The notes under the pieces were generated by a model. It ran no database searches, had not been told where the DNA came from, and saw only the letters and a program-made list of their open reading frames with translations. A stretch of 64,000 nt of DNA from Archangium lansingense (GTDB lineage Bacteria > Myxococcota > Myxococcia > Myxococcales > Myxococcaceae), in NCBI RefSeq assembly GCF_026626635.1, contig NZ_JAPNKA010000001.1:4588001-4652000 (forward strand), read 5' to 3'. Each line of letters starts with the position of its first letter. Position 1 is the stretch's first letter. This document shows positions 23,752 through 31,840 of this stretch, in pieces. A program made the translations under genes and the position numbers.

Positions 23752-24618
23752 TCAGGGCGTCAGAGCGTAGGTGGCCAACAGTCCCACCAACGCCAGCGCC
23801 GCCCCGAGGCCGATGAGCCACCCCTCCCAGCGCATCCGGGGACGCTCCGGCGTGTCTTCGCGCGAGGGGCTTGTGGGTGGGTCGTTCGAGACGGGTGGCT
23901 CGGTCGAGGTGGGTGTTTCGGCTGGAGTCGGGGTTGGCTCCGGCTGCGGCTCCGTTTCGGGCGTGCCCATGGGGGCCTGGAAGCGCAGCAGCGTTCGGCC
24001 CAGCTCGATGACATCGCCCTCGTGGAGGGGGGCGGGGGCGTCCAGCCGCTTTCCGTTGAGATAGAGCCCGTTGGGGCTGTTCAGGTCCTCCAGCAGGAAG
24101 GTGCCTTCCTGGTGCCGGATGCGCGCGTGGCGGCGCGACACGGCGATGTCCCGCAGGCGTACGGACACGTCCTTGCCGCGGCCGAGGTCGGTGGTTGCCT
24201 CGGCGAGGGCGAAGGTGCGGCCCACGTCCGCTCCGATGAGGCACTGCAGGGTGGCAGCTCGTGAGGGAGGGGGTTCCTCCAGGTCCGTGAGGAGGTGCTT
24301 GAGCACGGCCACGGTGCCCACTTGTCGCTCCGCCTCTCCGTCTGGCTCCCTGACCTTCAGCCGCATCTCCTCGGACAGCCCCACCACCTCTCCCGGCAGC
24401 ACGAGGCGAGGGACTCCCGGAGGGACCATCACCCCCTCCACCGTGAAGGTGCGGGTGGCCTCCACCATCAGCCGGTGGTTCTCGATGCGCAGCGTCAGCA
24501 GGCCTGGAGGGAGCCCCTCGAGCCGTACCTGGTCCTCGGCGGCGCCACCCAGCAGGTGGACGCCCTCGGGCAGCTCGAAGGGGGTGGAGGTGCCCATGTG
24601 CTCGAATTCGAAGTGCAT
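23752..24618 (-). CDS. FHA-domain protein with C-terminal membrane anchor
   Basis: A 288-residue protein. Residues 1-115 form an unassigned beta-rich region. Residues 124-214 are an FHA domain with the phosphothreonine-binding elements LGRGKDVSVRL, SRRHARI (161-167) and SPNGLYLNG (181-189). A Pro/Thr/Glu-rich linker (217-265) leads to one C-terminal membrane helix (about 268-286), placing the FHA domain on the cytoplasmic face. It probably docks a phosphorylated partner of a Ser/Thr kinase at the membrane; no kinase is encoded next to it. Confidence 0.85.
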   Translation of the reverse strand: MHFEFEHMGTSTPFELPEGVHLLGGAAEDQVRLEGLPPGLLTLRIENHRLMVEATRTFTVEGVMVPPGVPRLVLPGEVVGLSEEMRLKVREPDGEAERQVGTVAVLKHLLTDLEEPPPSRAATLQCLIGADVGRTFALAEATTDLGRGKDVSVRLRDIAVSRRHARIRHQEGTFLLEDLNSPNGLYLNGKRLDAPAPLHEGDVIELGRTLLRFQAPMGTPETEPQPEPTPTPAETPTSTEPPVSNDPPTSPSREDTPERPRMRWEGWLIGLGAALALVGLLATYALTP

Positions 24619-24782
24619 GGCCCCTGCCGTGGCAAACCCGGTGCCGGGACAGGCAGGCGGAATCGCGGGGGGTTGCCGCCGCGGGGCCGTCCCGTCTCCG
24701 GTCCGCCGTCCATCCCTCTGGACGGGCTCGGGTCCCTTCTTCGAGACATCGGAGGAAGGGGGTCCTAGGATTCGCGGCCCCG

Positions 24783-25982
24783 ATGCGCCTCGCCTTCCGC
24801 CTCCTGACGCTGCTGACGCTCACGTTGCTCGCCACCGCCTGCCGCGACGAGCAGGCCGGCCCGAAGCCCCGCACCAAGGCTCTGCCTCCGCCCGCCCAGG
24901 CTCGTGTGCTGGATGCCGCGCCGGGGGATCTCACGTATCGCAGCGGGGCCACGTTTGCTGGTGGCGCGGTGCGCTACCTGGGGACGCGTGTCTCCCCGCA
25001 GGTGGCGGCGCCCGGGCAGGCGGTGAAGCTCGAGCACTACTTCGAGGCCGTGCGCGCCGTGCCCCGGGGCTGGAAGTTCTTCGTGCACGTGGTGGACCCG
25101 GCCAGCGGGCAGATGATGGTCAACGCGGACCACGACTTCGCGGGGGGCGCGGCCCCGTTGGGCACGTGGCCCGTGGGCAAGGTGGTGGAGGACGTCCACA
25201 CGGTGTCGATGCCCCCGGCGCCCAGCCGGGTGGTGCTCGGCTTCTGGCAGGGGGACGAGCGCCTCGCCGTGGACGACCCGAACGCGCACGCGGGTGACAA
25301 CCGGATGCTGGGCCCGCAGCTTGGCGGTGGTCCTCCGCCGCTGCCCGAGTACACCGTCCGTCGCGCGGCCAAGGCTCCTGTCATCGACGGGGAGCTCGAC
25401 GACGCGGTGTGGAAGGACGCGGCCCCGGTGTTTCTGCGTGGCAGCTTCGATGGTCGCCAGCCCTCGCTGCGCACCGAGGCTCGCCTGGCCTATGACGACC
25501 AGCACCTCTACGTGGCCTTCGATGTGGAGGACCCGGACGTCTGGGGCACCCTGCGCGAGCGCGACGCGCCCATCTACGAGCAGGAGGTGGTGGAGATCTT
25601 CCTCGACGCGAACGCGGACGGACGCACCTACAACGAGATGCAGGTGTCCCCGCACAACGTCAACTTCGACGCGTACTTCCCCGCGCGCCGGCAAGGGATG
25701 GACCTGAGCTGGGACTCGGGGATGAAGACGGCGGTGAAGGTGCGCGGCACGCTGGACAATCCCGAGGATCGCGACGAGGGCTGGCGGGTGGAGATGCGGA
25801 TTCCCTTCGCCCGGCTCGCCGAGGTGCCGAACCTCCCGCCGAAGAAGGGGGAGCGCTGGCGCTTCAACCTCTACCGCCTGGAGCACGTAGAGCGGCGGCA
25901 GGTGGAAGGCCAGTCCTTCTCGCCACTCTTCGTGGGGGACTTCCACGCGCTGCCGCGCTTCGGCTGGCTCGTCTTCGAGTAG
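24783..25982 (+). CDS. lipoprotein with CBM9-like domain
   Basis: A 399-residue lipoprotein: signal and lipobox LLATAC with Cys20. Residues ~50-170 form a beta-sandwich-like region. Residues ~183-398 match a family 9 carbohydrate-binding-like domain: APVIDGELDDAVWKDA, LYVAFDVEDPDVW, EVVEIFLDANADGRTYNEMQVSP and the late GERWRFNLYRLE. This suggests sugar or glycan binding at the cell surface; no catalytic domain is visible. It is a single gene, ending convergently four bases from the next gene. Confidence 0.85.
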   Translation: MRLAFRLLTLLTLTLLATACRDEQAGPKPRTKALPPPAQARVLDAAPGDLTYRSGATFAGGAVRYLGTRVSPQVAAPGQAVKLEHYFEAVRAVPRGWKFFVHVVDPASGQMMVNADHDFAGGAAPLGTWPVGKVVEDVHTVSMPPAPSRVVLGFWQGDERLAVDDPNAHAGDNRMLGPQLGGGPPPLPEYTVRRAAKAPVIDGELDDAVWKDAAPVFLRGSFDGRQPSLRTEARLAYDDQHLYVAFDVEDPDVWGTLRERDAPIYEQEVVEIFLDANADGRTYNEMQVSPHNVNFDAYFPARRQGMDLSWDSGMKTAVKVRGTLDNPEDRDEGWRVEMRIPFARLAEVPNLPPKKGERWRFNLYRLEHVERRQVEGQSFSPLFVGDFHALPRFGWLVFE

Positions 25983-25985
25983 ACG

Positions 25986-26240
25986 CTACGAGTGGGGGGA
26001 GATCTCCCAGTGCGCGTCCGCGATGGAACGCTCGGTGGGATCTCCCAGGAAGCGAAGGAAGCCGCGGAGCTCGAGGGTGTCGATGAGCTCCTCGGCCTCC
26101 AACTCCGAGAAGCCCTTCGTCTCCACGAGCAGGTTGCGCATGAGCGACTTGCCTCGCAGATAGCCCACGGGCTCACCCGGGGCGAGCATGTGCTTCAGGT
26201 CGGCGGTGAGCTGACGCAGATCCAGGTCGTCGGAAATCAT
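25986..26240 (-). CDS. small hypothetical protein
   Basis: The ATG at 26240 is preferred to an in-frame TTG at 26276. The 84-residue soluble, mainly helical protein (MISDDLDLRQLTADLKHML ... LRGFLRFLGDPTERS) has two blocks rich in Leu and acidic residues. I do not recognise the family. It lies 94 bases downstream of comEC on the same strand and may be co-transcribed with it. Confidence 0.65.
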   Translation of the reverse strand: MISDDLDLRQLTADLKHMLAPGEPVGYLRGKSLMRNLLVETKGFSELEAEELIDTLELRGFLRFLGDPTERSIADAHWEISPHS

Positions 26241-26334
26241 CACCCCAAGGCTGGTAACGAGAGCCCGTGGGAGCAACCGGGGCTGTGGAAGCCAGGGCCT
26301 GGAGAGGAAAGAGGGTCCACGAGCGGACAGGCTC

Positions 26335-28791
26335 TCAGGGCTCGGAAGAGGAGGCCACCGGGGCTGGAGGCAGGGGCTCGGCGGGCAGGAAGGTGCTCAG
26401 GCGGACGTCATGTCCATCACTCTCCAATGTGATGGCGCCGTGTACGTCGGTGCGCAGGCACTCGGTGCCCAAGGAGCGATAGCGCGCTTCCACCTCTGGA
26501 TGGGGGAAGCCGAAGCGGTTGCGGCGGCCCACGCAGAAGATGGCGAAGCGGGGACGGAGCCGGGCGAGGAAGTCCTCCGTGGACGAGGTGCGCGAGCCGT
26601 GGTGCGCCGCCTTCAGCACCGTCACCGGCCCGAGCTTTCCACTGGCGAGCAGCGCGGCCTCGCCCTCTTCCTCCACGTCGCCGGGCAGCAGCACGGTGAC
26701 ATCGCCGTGGCGCACGAGCAGCACCACGCTCTTGTCGTTCACGCCCTCCATCAACTCGCGGTCCTCGGGCGGGCCGAGCACCTCCAGGGTCGCCTCCCCC
26801 AACTGAAAGGACGGGTGGCCGAGCTGCACCTCCTCCACCTGTGCGCCGGTGGCCGCGGCGATGAGCTGTTTCGACAGGTGCCCGCCGGTGCTGTCCGCCG
26901 AGAGCCAGAGGCGCTCGGTGGGCACCTGCCCCAGCGTGGAGATGAGCCCGAGTGCATGGTCCGGGTGGGGATGGGAGAGGACGGTCAGGTCGAGCCGCTC
27001 GATGCGGGAGGCGCGCAGGTAGGGGACGACGACCCGGAGCCCCGGATCCGCGCCACCGGGCACGCCGCCTGCGTCGATGAGCGCATGGTGTCCCCGGGAG
27101 CTGAGCACGATTCCATCTCCCTGGCCCACGGCGAGGAAGGTGATGCGCAGGCCGGGCTCGGGGAGGAGGCGCGGCACGAGGAAGACGAGGGCCAGCGCCA
27201 CGGGGACGAGGAGCCCGCCCAGACGCGAGCGCCGCTCACCCAGGGCCCAGCACGCGAGCCCCGCGGCGTAGAGCAGGGAGGCCGCGAGGCCGAACGTCGG
27301 CAGGTCCATCGTGGCCAGCGGCACGTGCGCGAAGAAGCGGGTGAGCCACAGGAGGACCTGCGAGGCCCACGCTCCGCCCCACAGCAGCGGGGTGGCCAGA
27401 ACAGGCGCCACCACGTAGAGGGCCGCGCCGCCCGCGGCGAAGCCAGTGAGCAGGCCGCACAGGGGCATGCAGACGATGTTGGAGACGAGCCCCGCGAGGC
27501 TCGCGCGCCCGAAGGTCCCCGCCACCAACGGCAGGCTGGCCACTGTCACCGCGGCGCTCGCGCAGAACGTTTCCAGCACTGTCTCCCGGGTGTTCGCGAG
27601 CAGACGCTTGAGCCGGTGGGTCTCCTGGGGATCCGGCGGAGGAACAGGAAAGGCCTCGCGTAGGGCAGGGGTGAGCAGCAACAAGCTGAAGACAGCGAGG
27701 AAGGAGAGCTGCAGCGACAGGTCCGCGACGCTGGAGGGCGTCCAGGCGACGAGCAGCGCGGCGGCGGTGGCGAGGCTGTTGAGCCCATCGGCCCGCCGCC
27801 AGAGCGCGAGCCCCAGCAGCACCACGGTGGCCATGACGGCCGAGCGCACCGCGGGCGGCTGGTTGCCGGTGAAGACGACGTAGGCCCAGACGAAGGGCAC
27901 GGAGGCGGGGGCGGCCAGGCGGCGGGCATCCACGCGCCGCAGGCTCTGCATGCGTGCTCCGGCCCGGACGAGCAGCTGGCGCAGCAGGGCCAGCGTCATG
28001 AGCGCGAGCGCCGCTACATGCAGGCCACTCACGCTGAGTACGTGCGCCAATCCACTCCGAGAGAAGTCCTCCTCCAGTCCATCATCGAGCGCGGCGCGCT
28101 GTCCGGCGGCCAGGGTGAGGAAGAGGGCCGCGGCCTCGGTCGAGGGCGCTACAGCGTGGACTGCCGCGGTGAGGCCCTCCTGCGTGCGTACCAACTGCTG
28201 GCGCCAGCGCGGGGGAGGGGAGAGCACCAGCATCCCCGCGCTCTGGAAGCTGCCGGTGAAGGCGAGCCCCTGCCGCCGCCGGGTTGCGGAGAAGTCCTTT
28301 TCTCCGGGATTCGAGGCGGGCTCGAGCGTCTTGAGCCGGGCCTCCACGCGCACGCGCTGCCCGGGCAGTAGCGAAGGGGGCTGCCCATGGGCGTAGAGGC
28401 TCGCGTGGAAGCGCGCGGGGGTTCCGGCGCCCTGTCCCACGCGGGCCACGGCGAGCAGCACGCGGGTGGAGTCCTCGAAGCGGTCCACTCGCTCCACCTC
28501 GCCCTCCAGCACCGCGGAGCCGCCCTCCGCCAGAGCGCGCGGCACATCGGCCCCGGCCTCCAGACTGGCCAGGCCCGCTCCGGTGAGTCCCAGACAGAGG
28601 AGCACGCCCAGATGGGCACCAGGCAGGCGAGCGAGCGCCAGGGAGGCTGCTCCCAGAAGCGCCGCGGCCATAAGCTGAAATAATCCGCTTGAGACGTCCG
28701 TTCCAAGTCCCAACCCCGCGCCGAGCATCAAGCTCACAGCAGGGAAGAACAGAGGACGCCCGGTTAGATCGCGCCACGAATAACGGCCCAC
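26335..28791 (-). CDS. comEC: DNA internalisation competence protein ComEC/Rec2
   Basis: An 818-residue, full-length ComEC: N-terminal membrane and DUF4131 region (about 15-190), the Competence-domain helices (about 225-500, with DFSRSGLAHVLSVSGLHVAAL), and a C-terminal metallo-beta-lactamase-like domain (about 550-790) with LSHPHPDHALGL, LLPGDVEEEGE and LKAAHHGSRTSS. It forms the inner-membrane channel for single-stranded DNA in natural transformation. A GTG start at 28791 follows a G-rich stretch. It is divergent from cdnL. No comEA gene is adjacent. Confidence 0.93.
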   Translation of the reverse strand: MGRYSWRDLTGRPLFFPAVSLMLGAGLGLGTDVSSGLFQLMAAALLGAASLALARLPGAHLGVLLCLGLTGAGLASLEAGADVPRALAEGGSAVLEGEVERVDRFEDSTRVLLAVARVGQGAGTPARFHASLYAHGQPPSLLPGQRVRVEARLKTLEPASNPGEKDFSATRRRQGLAFTGSFQSAGMLVLSPPPRWRQQLVRTQEGLTAAVHAVAPSTEAAALFLTLAAGQRAALDDGLEEDFSRSGLAHVLSVSGLHVAALALMTLALLRQLLVRAGARMQSLRRVDARRLAAPASVPFVWAYVVFTGNQPPAVRSAVMATVVLLGLALWRRADGLNSLATAAALLVAWTPSSVADLSLQLSFLAVFSLLLLTPALREAFPVPPPDPQETHRLKRLLANTRETVLETFCASAAVTVASLPLVAGTFGRASLAGLVSNIVCMPLCGLLTGFAAGGAALYVVAPVLATPLLWGGAWASQVLLWLTRFFAHVPLATMDLPTFGLAASLLYAAGLACWALGERRSRLGGLLVPVALALVFLVPRLLPEPGLRITFLAVGQGDGIVLSSRGHHALIDAGGVPGGADPGLRVVVPYLRASRIERLDLTVLSHPHPDHALGLISTLGQVPTERLWLSADSTGGHLSKQLIAAATGAQVEEVQLGHPSFQLGEATLEVLGPPEDRELMEGVNDKSVVLLVRHGDVTVLLPGDVEEEGEAALLASGKLGPVTVLKAAHHGSRTSSTEDFLARLRPRFAIFCVGRRNRFGFPHPEVEARYRSLGTECLRTDVHGAITLESDGHDVRLSTFLPAEPLPPAPVASSSEP

Positions 28792-28997
28792 GCCCCACCC
28801 CCTACCCCATCCATCCCGTCATGCTGCAGCGCCCTACTGGGCGACTGGACACGCGTAAAGGCGCGCAGGCTAGTCAGGAATTCCAGGGCGGGTCAAGACT
28901 GCAATGTTGCTGTAAGGGGTGAATCGTGGTATTCGTGAGTGGCTTTCCGGGCCGGGTGTCGAGTCGAGCCAAGCCATCCTAGAGGAGGCGGTAACGA

Positions 28998-29492
28998 GTG
29001 CAGACGAGCTTCAAGACCGGCGACAAGGCTGTGTACCCTGGGCAGGGCGTGGGCGAGGTGATGGGGATTGAGCACACCGAGGTCGCCGGGCAGCGGCAAT
29101 CCTTCTATGTGCTGCGCATCCTGGAGAATGGGATGCGGATCATGATCCCAATCAACAAGGTCGGCTCGGTCGGCCTCCGGGAGATCATCAGCGAAGAGGA
29201 CGTCAAGCAGGTCTACTCCATCCTGAAGGAGAAGGACATCTCGGTCGACTCCACGACGTGGAACCGTCGCTACCGGGAGTACATGGAGAAGATCAAGACT
29301 GGCTCCGTGTTCGAGATCGCCGAAGTTCTGCGCGACCTCTATCTGCTGAAGGGAGACAAGGATCTGTCTTTCGGTGAGCGCAAGATGCTGGATACGGCGC
29401 GCTCGCTGCTCATCAAGGAGCTGTCGCTAGCGAAGGACTGCACCGAGGAAGAGATCGAGTCGGACCTGAAGAAGATCTTCAACCTGGCCTGA
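28998..29492 (+). CDS. cdnL: CdnL/CarD-family RNA polymerase-binding regulator
   Basis: A 164-residue protein beginning at GTG with GAGGAGG upstream. The N-terminal Tudor-like RNAP-interacting domain (about 1-68, FKTGDKAVYPGQGVGEV) is followed by an all-helical DNA-binding domain (about 70-164, TWNRRYREYMEKIKTGS). To my memory it is almost identical to M. xanthus CdnL, the essential short CarD-like factor that stabilises open promoter complexes at rRNA and other promoters; it lacks the HMGA-like tail of CarD itself. A clear terminator follows. Confidence 0.95.
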   Translation: MQTSFKTGDKAVYPGQGVGEVMGIEHTEVAGQRQSFYVLRILENGMRIMIPINKVGSVGLREIISEEDVKQVYSILKEKDISVDSTTWNRRYREYMEKIKTGSVFEIAEVLRDLYLLKGDKDLSFGERKMLDTARSLLIKELSLAKDCTEEEIESDLKKIFNLA

Positions 29493-29516
29493 TCCGCTTC
29501 GAGCGGAGGTAGAAAG

Positions 29517-29551
29517 CCCCGGTTCCCCGAAGGTGGGGACCGGGGTTTTTT
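29517..29551 (+). terminator. Rho-independent terminator after cdnL
   Basis: CCCCGGTTCCCC (29517-29528) pairs with GGGGACCGGGG (29535-29545) with one bulged base, then six Ts (29546-29551). This is the clearest intrinsic terminator in the window. Its T-run ends two bases before the ATG of the next gene. Confidence 0.9.
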
Positions 29552-29552
29552 C

Positions 29553-30197
29553 ATGTCCATGGAGTCGGAGCTTCAGCAGGAGCGGGACGAGCGCATCGCG
29601 GAGCTGGAGAAGCGCATCCAGCGGCGAGGGGTGGGGGTGAAGGCGCCGGTGGCGGTGCTGGCCCTGGTGGTGGGCGGGGTGCTGCTGGGGCTGTTGTGGA
29701 AGGACCTGGCGTACTTCTTCTCTCCGCGCACGCCGCTGACGCTGGGGACGGAGGGCGAGTACCGGTACGACGTCCTGGAGTCCAACCGTTACGTGCAGCT
29801 GCATGGGGTGCCCACGCTGCGGGGCGCCTACGGGCGAGAGGGCGAGGACGTCTACGTGGTGGTGGGGCTGCGGGAGTCCCCGTTCCTGGTGCGTCGGAGA
29901 GCGCTGCCCGGAGAGGAGTGGACTCCGGGAGGGGTGCCGCCGAGGCCAGATCCCCGGCCTTTTGGGGTGAGGGGCCGGCTCTTGGCGGAGGAGGACGCGG
30001 AGCGCTACCGGGAGGGCTTCAAGCTGCTGAGGGAGATGAGGGAGGTGCAGCCGAAGGACGGCAGGCTGTGGCTGGTGGTGGAGGGAGAGCGGCCAGGCGG
30101 GGACAAAGGGGTGGTGTTGGTGGCGTTGCTGTTGGTGACGTTCATGCTGGGCAACGCCGCGCTGCTGTACCGGGGCCTCAAGAGAAAACCCACGTAG
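29553..30197 (+). CDS. membrane protein with two helices flanking an extracytoplasmic domain
   Basis: A 214-residue protein: an N-terminal charged helix (ESELQQERDERIAELEKRIQ), a membrane segment (about 32-50), a ~130-residue soluble region with YVVVGLRESPFLVRRR, and a second membrane segment (about 184-206). I do not recognise the family. The ATG at 29553 (or 29559) directly follows the T-run of the cdnL terminator, so it has no leader or ribosome-binding site of its own; expression may depend on readthrough or on a start further in. Confidence 0.65.
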   Translation: MSMESELQQERDERIAELEKRIQRRGVGVKAPVAVLALVVGGVLLGLLWKDLAYFFSPRTPLTLGTEGEYRYDVLESNRYVQLHGVPTLRGAYGREGEDVYVVVGLRESPFLVRRRALPGEEWTPGGVPPRPDPRPFGVRGRLLAEEDAERYREGFKLLREMREVQPKDGRLWLVVEGERPGGDKGVVLVALLLVTFMLGNAALLYRGLKRKPT

Positions 30198-30206
30198 TCC
30201 CGATTT

Positions 30207-30241
30207 CCCCTCTCCCTCTGGGAGAGGGACGGGGTGAGGGT
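30207..30241. repeat. REP-like palindromic repeat, copy 1
   Basis: The 35-base unit contains CCCTCTCCCTCTGGGAGAGGG followed by ACGGGGTGAGGGT; the first part is a hairpin. Two further copies lie at 33362-33396 and 33427-33461. It sits between convergent genes and could act as a bidirectional transcript end. Confidence 0.75.
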
Positions 30242-31639
30242 CTACTGCTCGCTTCCCTGCTTGCTCCCTGCCTGCAGGTGCGCCTGCGAGAGGGCCTTGC
30301 GGATCCTCGGCGCAAACGAGCCCCAGCCCTTCGAGAGCTGCTGATCGAGCTCGAGGGCTGCGGAGAGGTGCTGGATGGCGGTGGAGGAGTCGCGGCTGGC
30401 GAGGGCGGCATTGCCGGCGCGCCACTCATCCTGGAAGCGGGCGAGCGTTGCGGCCATGGTCTCCAGGTGCGCACGCCGGGCAAGAGCCAGGGCGGACTCG
30501 ACATTGCCGGCCTCGTAGCGAGCGAGGGCCTCGGCTTCGGCCTCCTCGTTGGAGGCGGAGCCAGCGAGAGGTGCCGCGGCGGAAGCAGGCTTCACAGCCG
30601 CCTTCCCACTGCCGCCCTTCACCCTCGCACTGGTGTCCCGCTGCTTCGAAACGGACGCCTTGCCTGTGTCGCCCTTCTCTCCAGACGCGGCGATGGCCTG
30701 GGCGCTGGGGGGCTGCTTTCGGGTGGCTCCCCGAACCTTCCCGGCCGGAGCCGCGGGGGCTGGGGCAGGGGCAACGGGCTCGGCGGCGACTTCCTCGACG
30801 GCGGGCTCGGCCTCGCTCGCCGCGGCCGGCGCAGCTTCGAGACCCTCCTGGGGGGCAACGGCCGCCGGCTGCCCGGCGAGCTGCTCGGCCTCCACTTCGC
30901 TGGAGCCGGCGGGCTCATTGCGCAGGCGCATCAAACGCACTGCGGCGAGCGTGAGGAACACGGCCACGAGGGAGCCCGTGGCGACGGCGAGCAGGATGAT
31001 GCGGCGGGAGCTCAGGCCGACCCGGAGCGACGAGGCGGGCCGACCGGAGGAGGTCCGGGGACGCTCGGGGGCGGGTCCGGGCCCACGGAGCTGGAGGATG
31101 GCATTGCCGAGGGCGAGCTCATCCCCGGAGCGCAGCTCCACCTCGGAGGTGAGGCGGGCTCGGTTGACGTAGGTGCCGTTCTGGCTGCCGAGGTCCTTCA
31201 GGGTGAGGCGATCGCCGCGGCGGGTGAGCTGGGCGTGGCGGCGGCTGATGGAGGGGTGCTGCAGGCGCAGGTCGGAGGTGGAGGCGCGGCCGAGCACGAG
31301 CACGCCCTGCTTGACGGGGAGCAGCTGGCCGACGCCGGGGCCGCGCTCGACGTAGAGGAAGGCGGGAGTATGGCCGGGGTCCTCGTACTCGCCGGAGTTG
31401 AAGCGGGCGGGCAGCTCGCGGTCGCGGCCCTCGCTCGAGGCACCACCGGAGGTGCGGCGGGGGCGGCGGCGGGGGCCGGCGGGGAACTGGGGGACGCGCT
31501 GGGGGCGGGGGTCGTCCGCCTGGAGCGGGGCCACCTCGTCATCGTCGAAGGGGAGCTCTACCTCCGGCTCCGGGCGCGACGCCGTGTCACCCGGGGGGCG
31601 AGACGGGCGGGGCGGGCGCTTGGGATTGGGAGGACTCAT
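30242..31639 (-). CDS. FHA-domain membrane protein with TPR-like periplasmic tail
   Basis: A 465-residue protein. Residues 1-85 are Pro/Arg/acidic-rich and disordered. An FHA domain covers about 93-186, with VLGRASTSDLRL, SRRHAQL (132-138) and SQNGTYVNRARL. A membrane helix lies at about 212-235, then a long Ala/Glu/Pro-rich linker and a C-terminal helical repeat (about 375-455, TPR-like). It resembles the other FHA membrane protein at 23752-24618 in plan but has the extra outside domain. It would link cytoplasmic Ser/Thr phosphorylation to the envelope. Confidence 0.85.
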   Translation of the reverse strand: MSPPNPKRPPRPSRPPGDTASRPEPEVELPFDDDEVAPLQADDPRPQRVPQFPAGPRRRPRRTSGGASSEGRDRELPARFNSGEYEDPGHTPAFLYVERGPGVGQLLPVKQGVLVLGRASTSDLRLQHPSISRRHAQLTRRGDRLTLKDLGSQNGTYVNRARLTSEVELRSGDELALGNAILQLRGPGPAPERPRTSSGRPASSLRVGLSSRRIILLAVATGSLVAVFLTLAAVRLMRLRNEPAGSSEVEAEQLAGQPAAVAPQEGLEAAPAAASEAEPAVEEVAAEPVAPAPAPAAPAGKVRGATRKQPPSAQAIAASGEKGDTGKASVSKQRDTSARVKGGSGKAAVKPASAAAPLAGSASNEEAEAEALARYEAGNVESALALARRAHLETMAATLARFQDEWRAGNAALASRDSSTAIQHLSAALELDQQLSKGWGSFAPRIRKALSQAHLQAGSKQGSEQ

Positions 31640-31840
31640 GGGGGTTCATTCTCCCAGATTCGACGGCTGGCGGAGATGGGGTCGGGCAGGGGAGGGGAAG
31701 GATAGTCCTTTTTCGGCGGCCTGGAGTGCCCACAGGGCAGCAGAGTTGTCACACATTGTCAGGCATTTGTGGTCCGGGACGTGGGGAAGTCCTAGAGTCC
31801 GGCTTTCCTACCTGGACCCGCTCACGGGAGGTTCGAGCAC

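Noticed and set aside
26241..26276. TTG start extending the small protein downstream of comEC
   Set aside because: ATG 26240 gives a more typical N-terminus, and the extension has no support.
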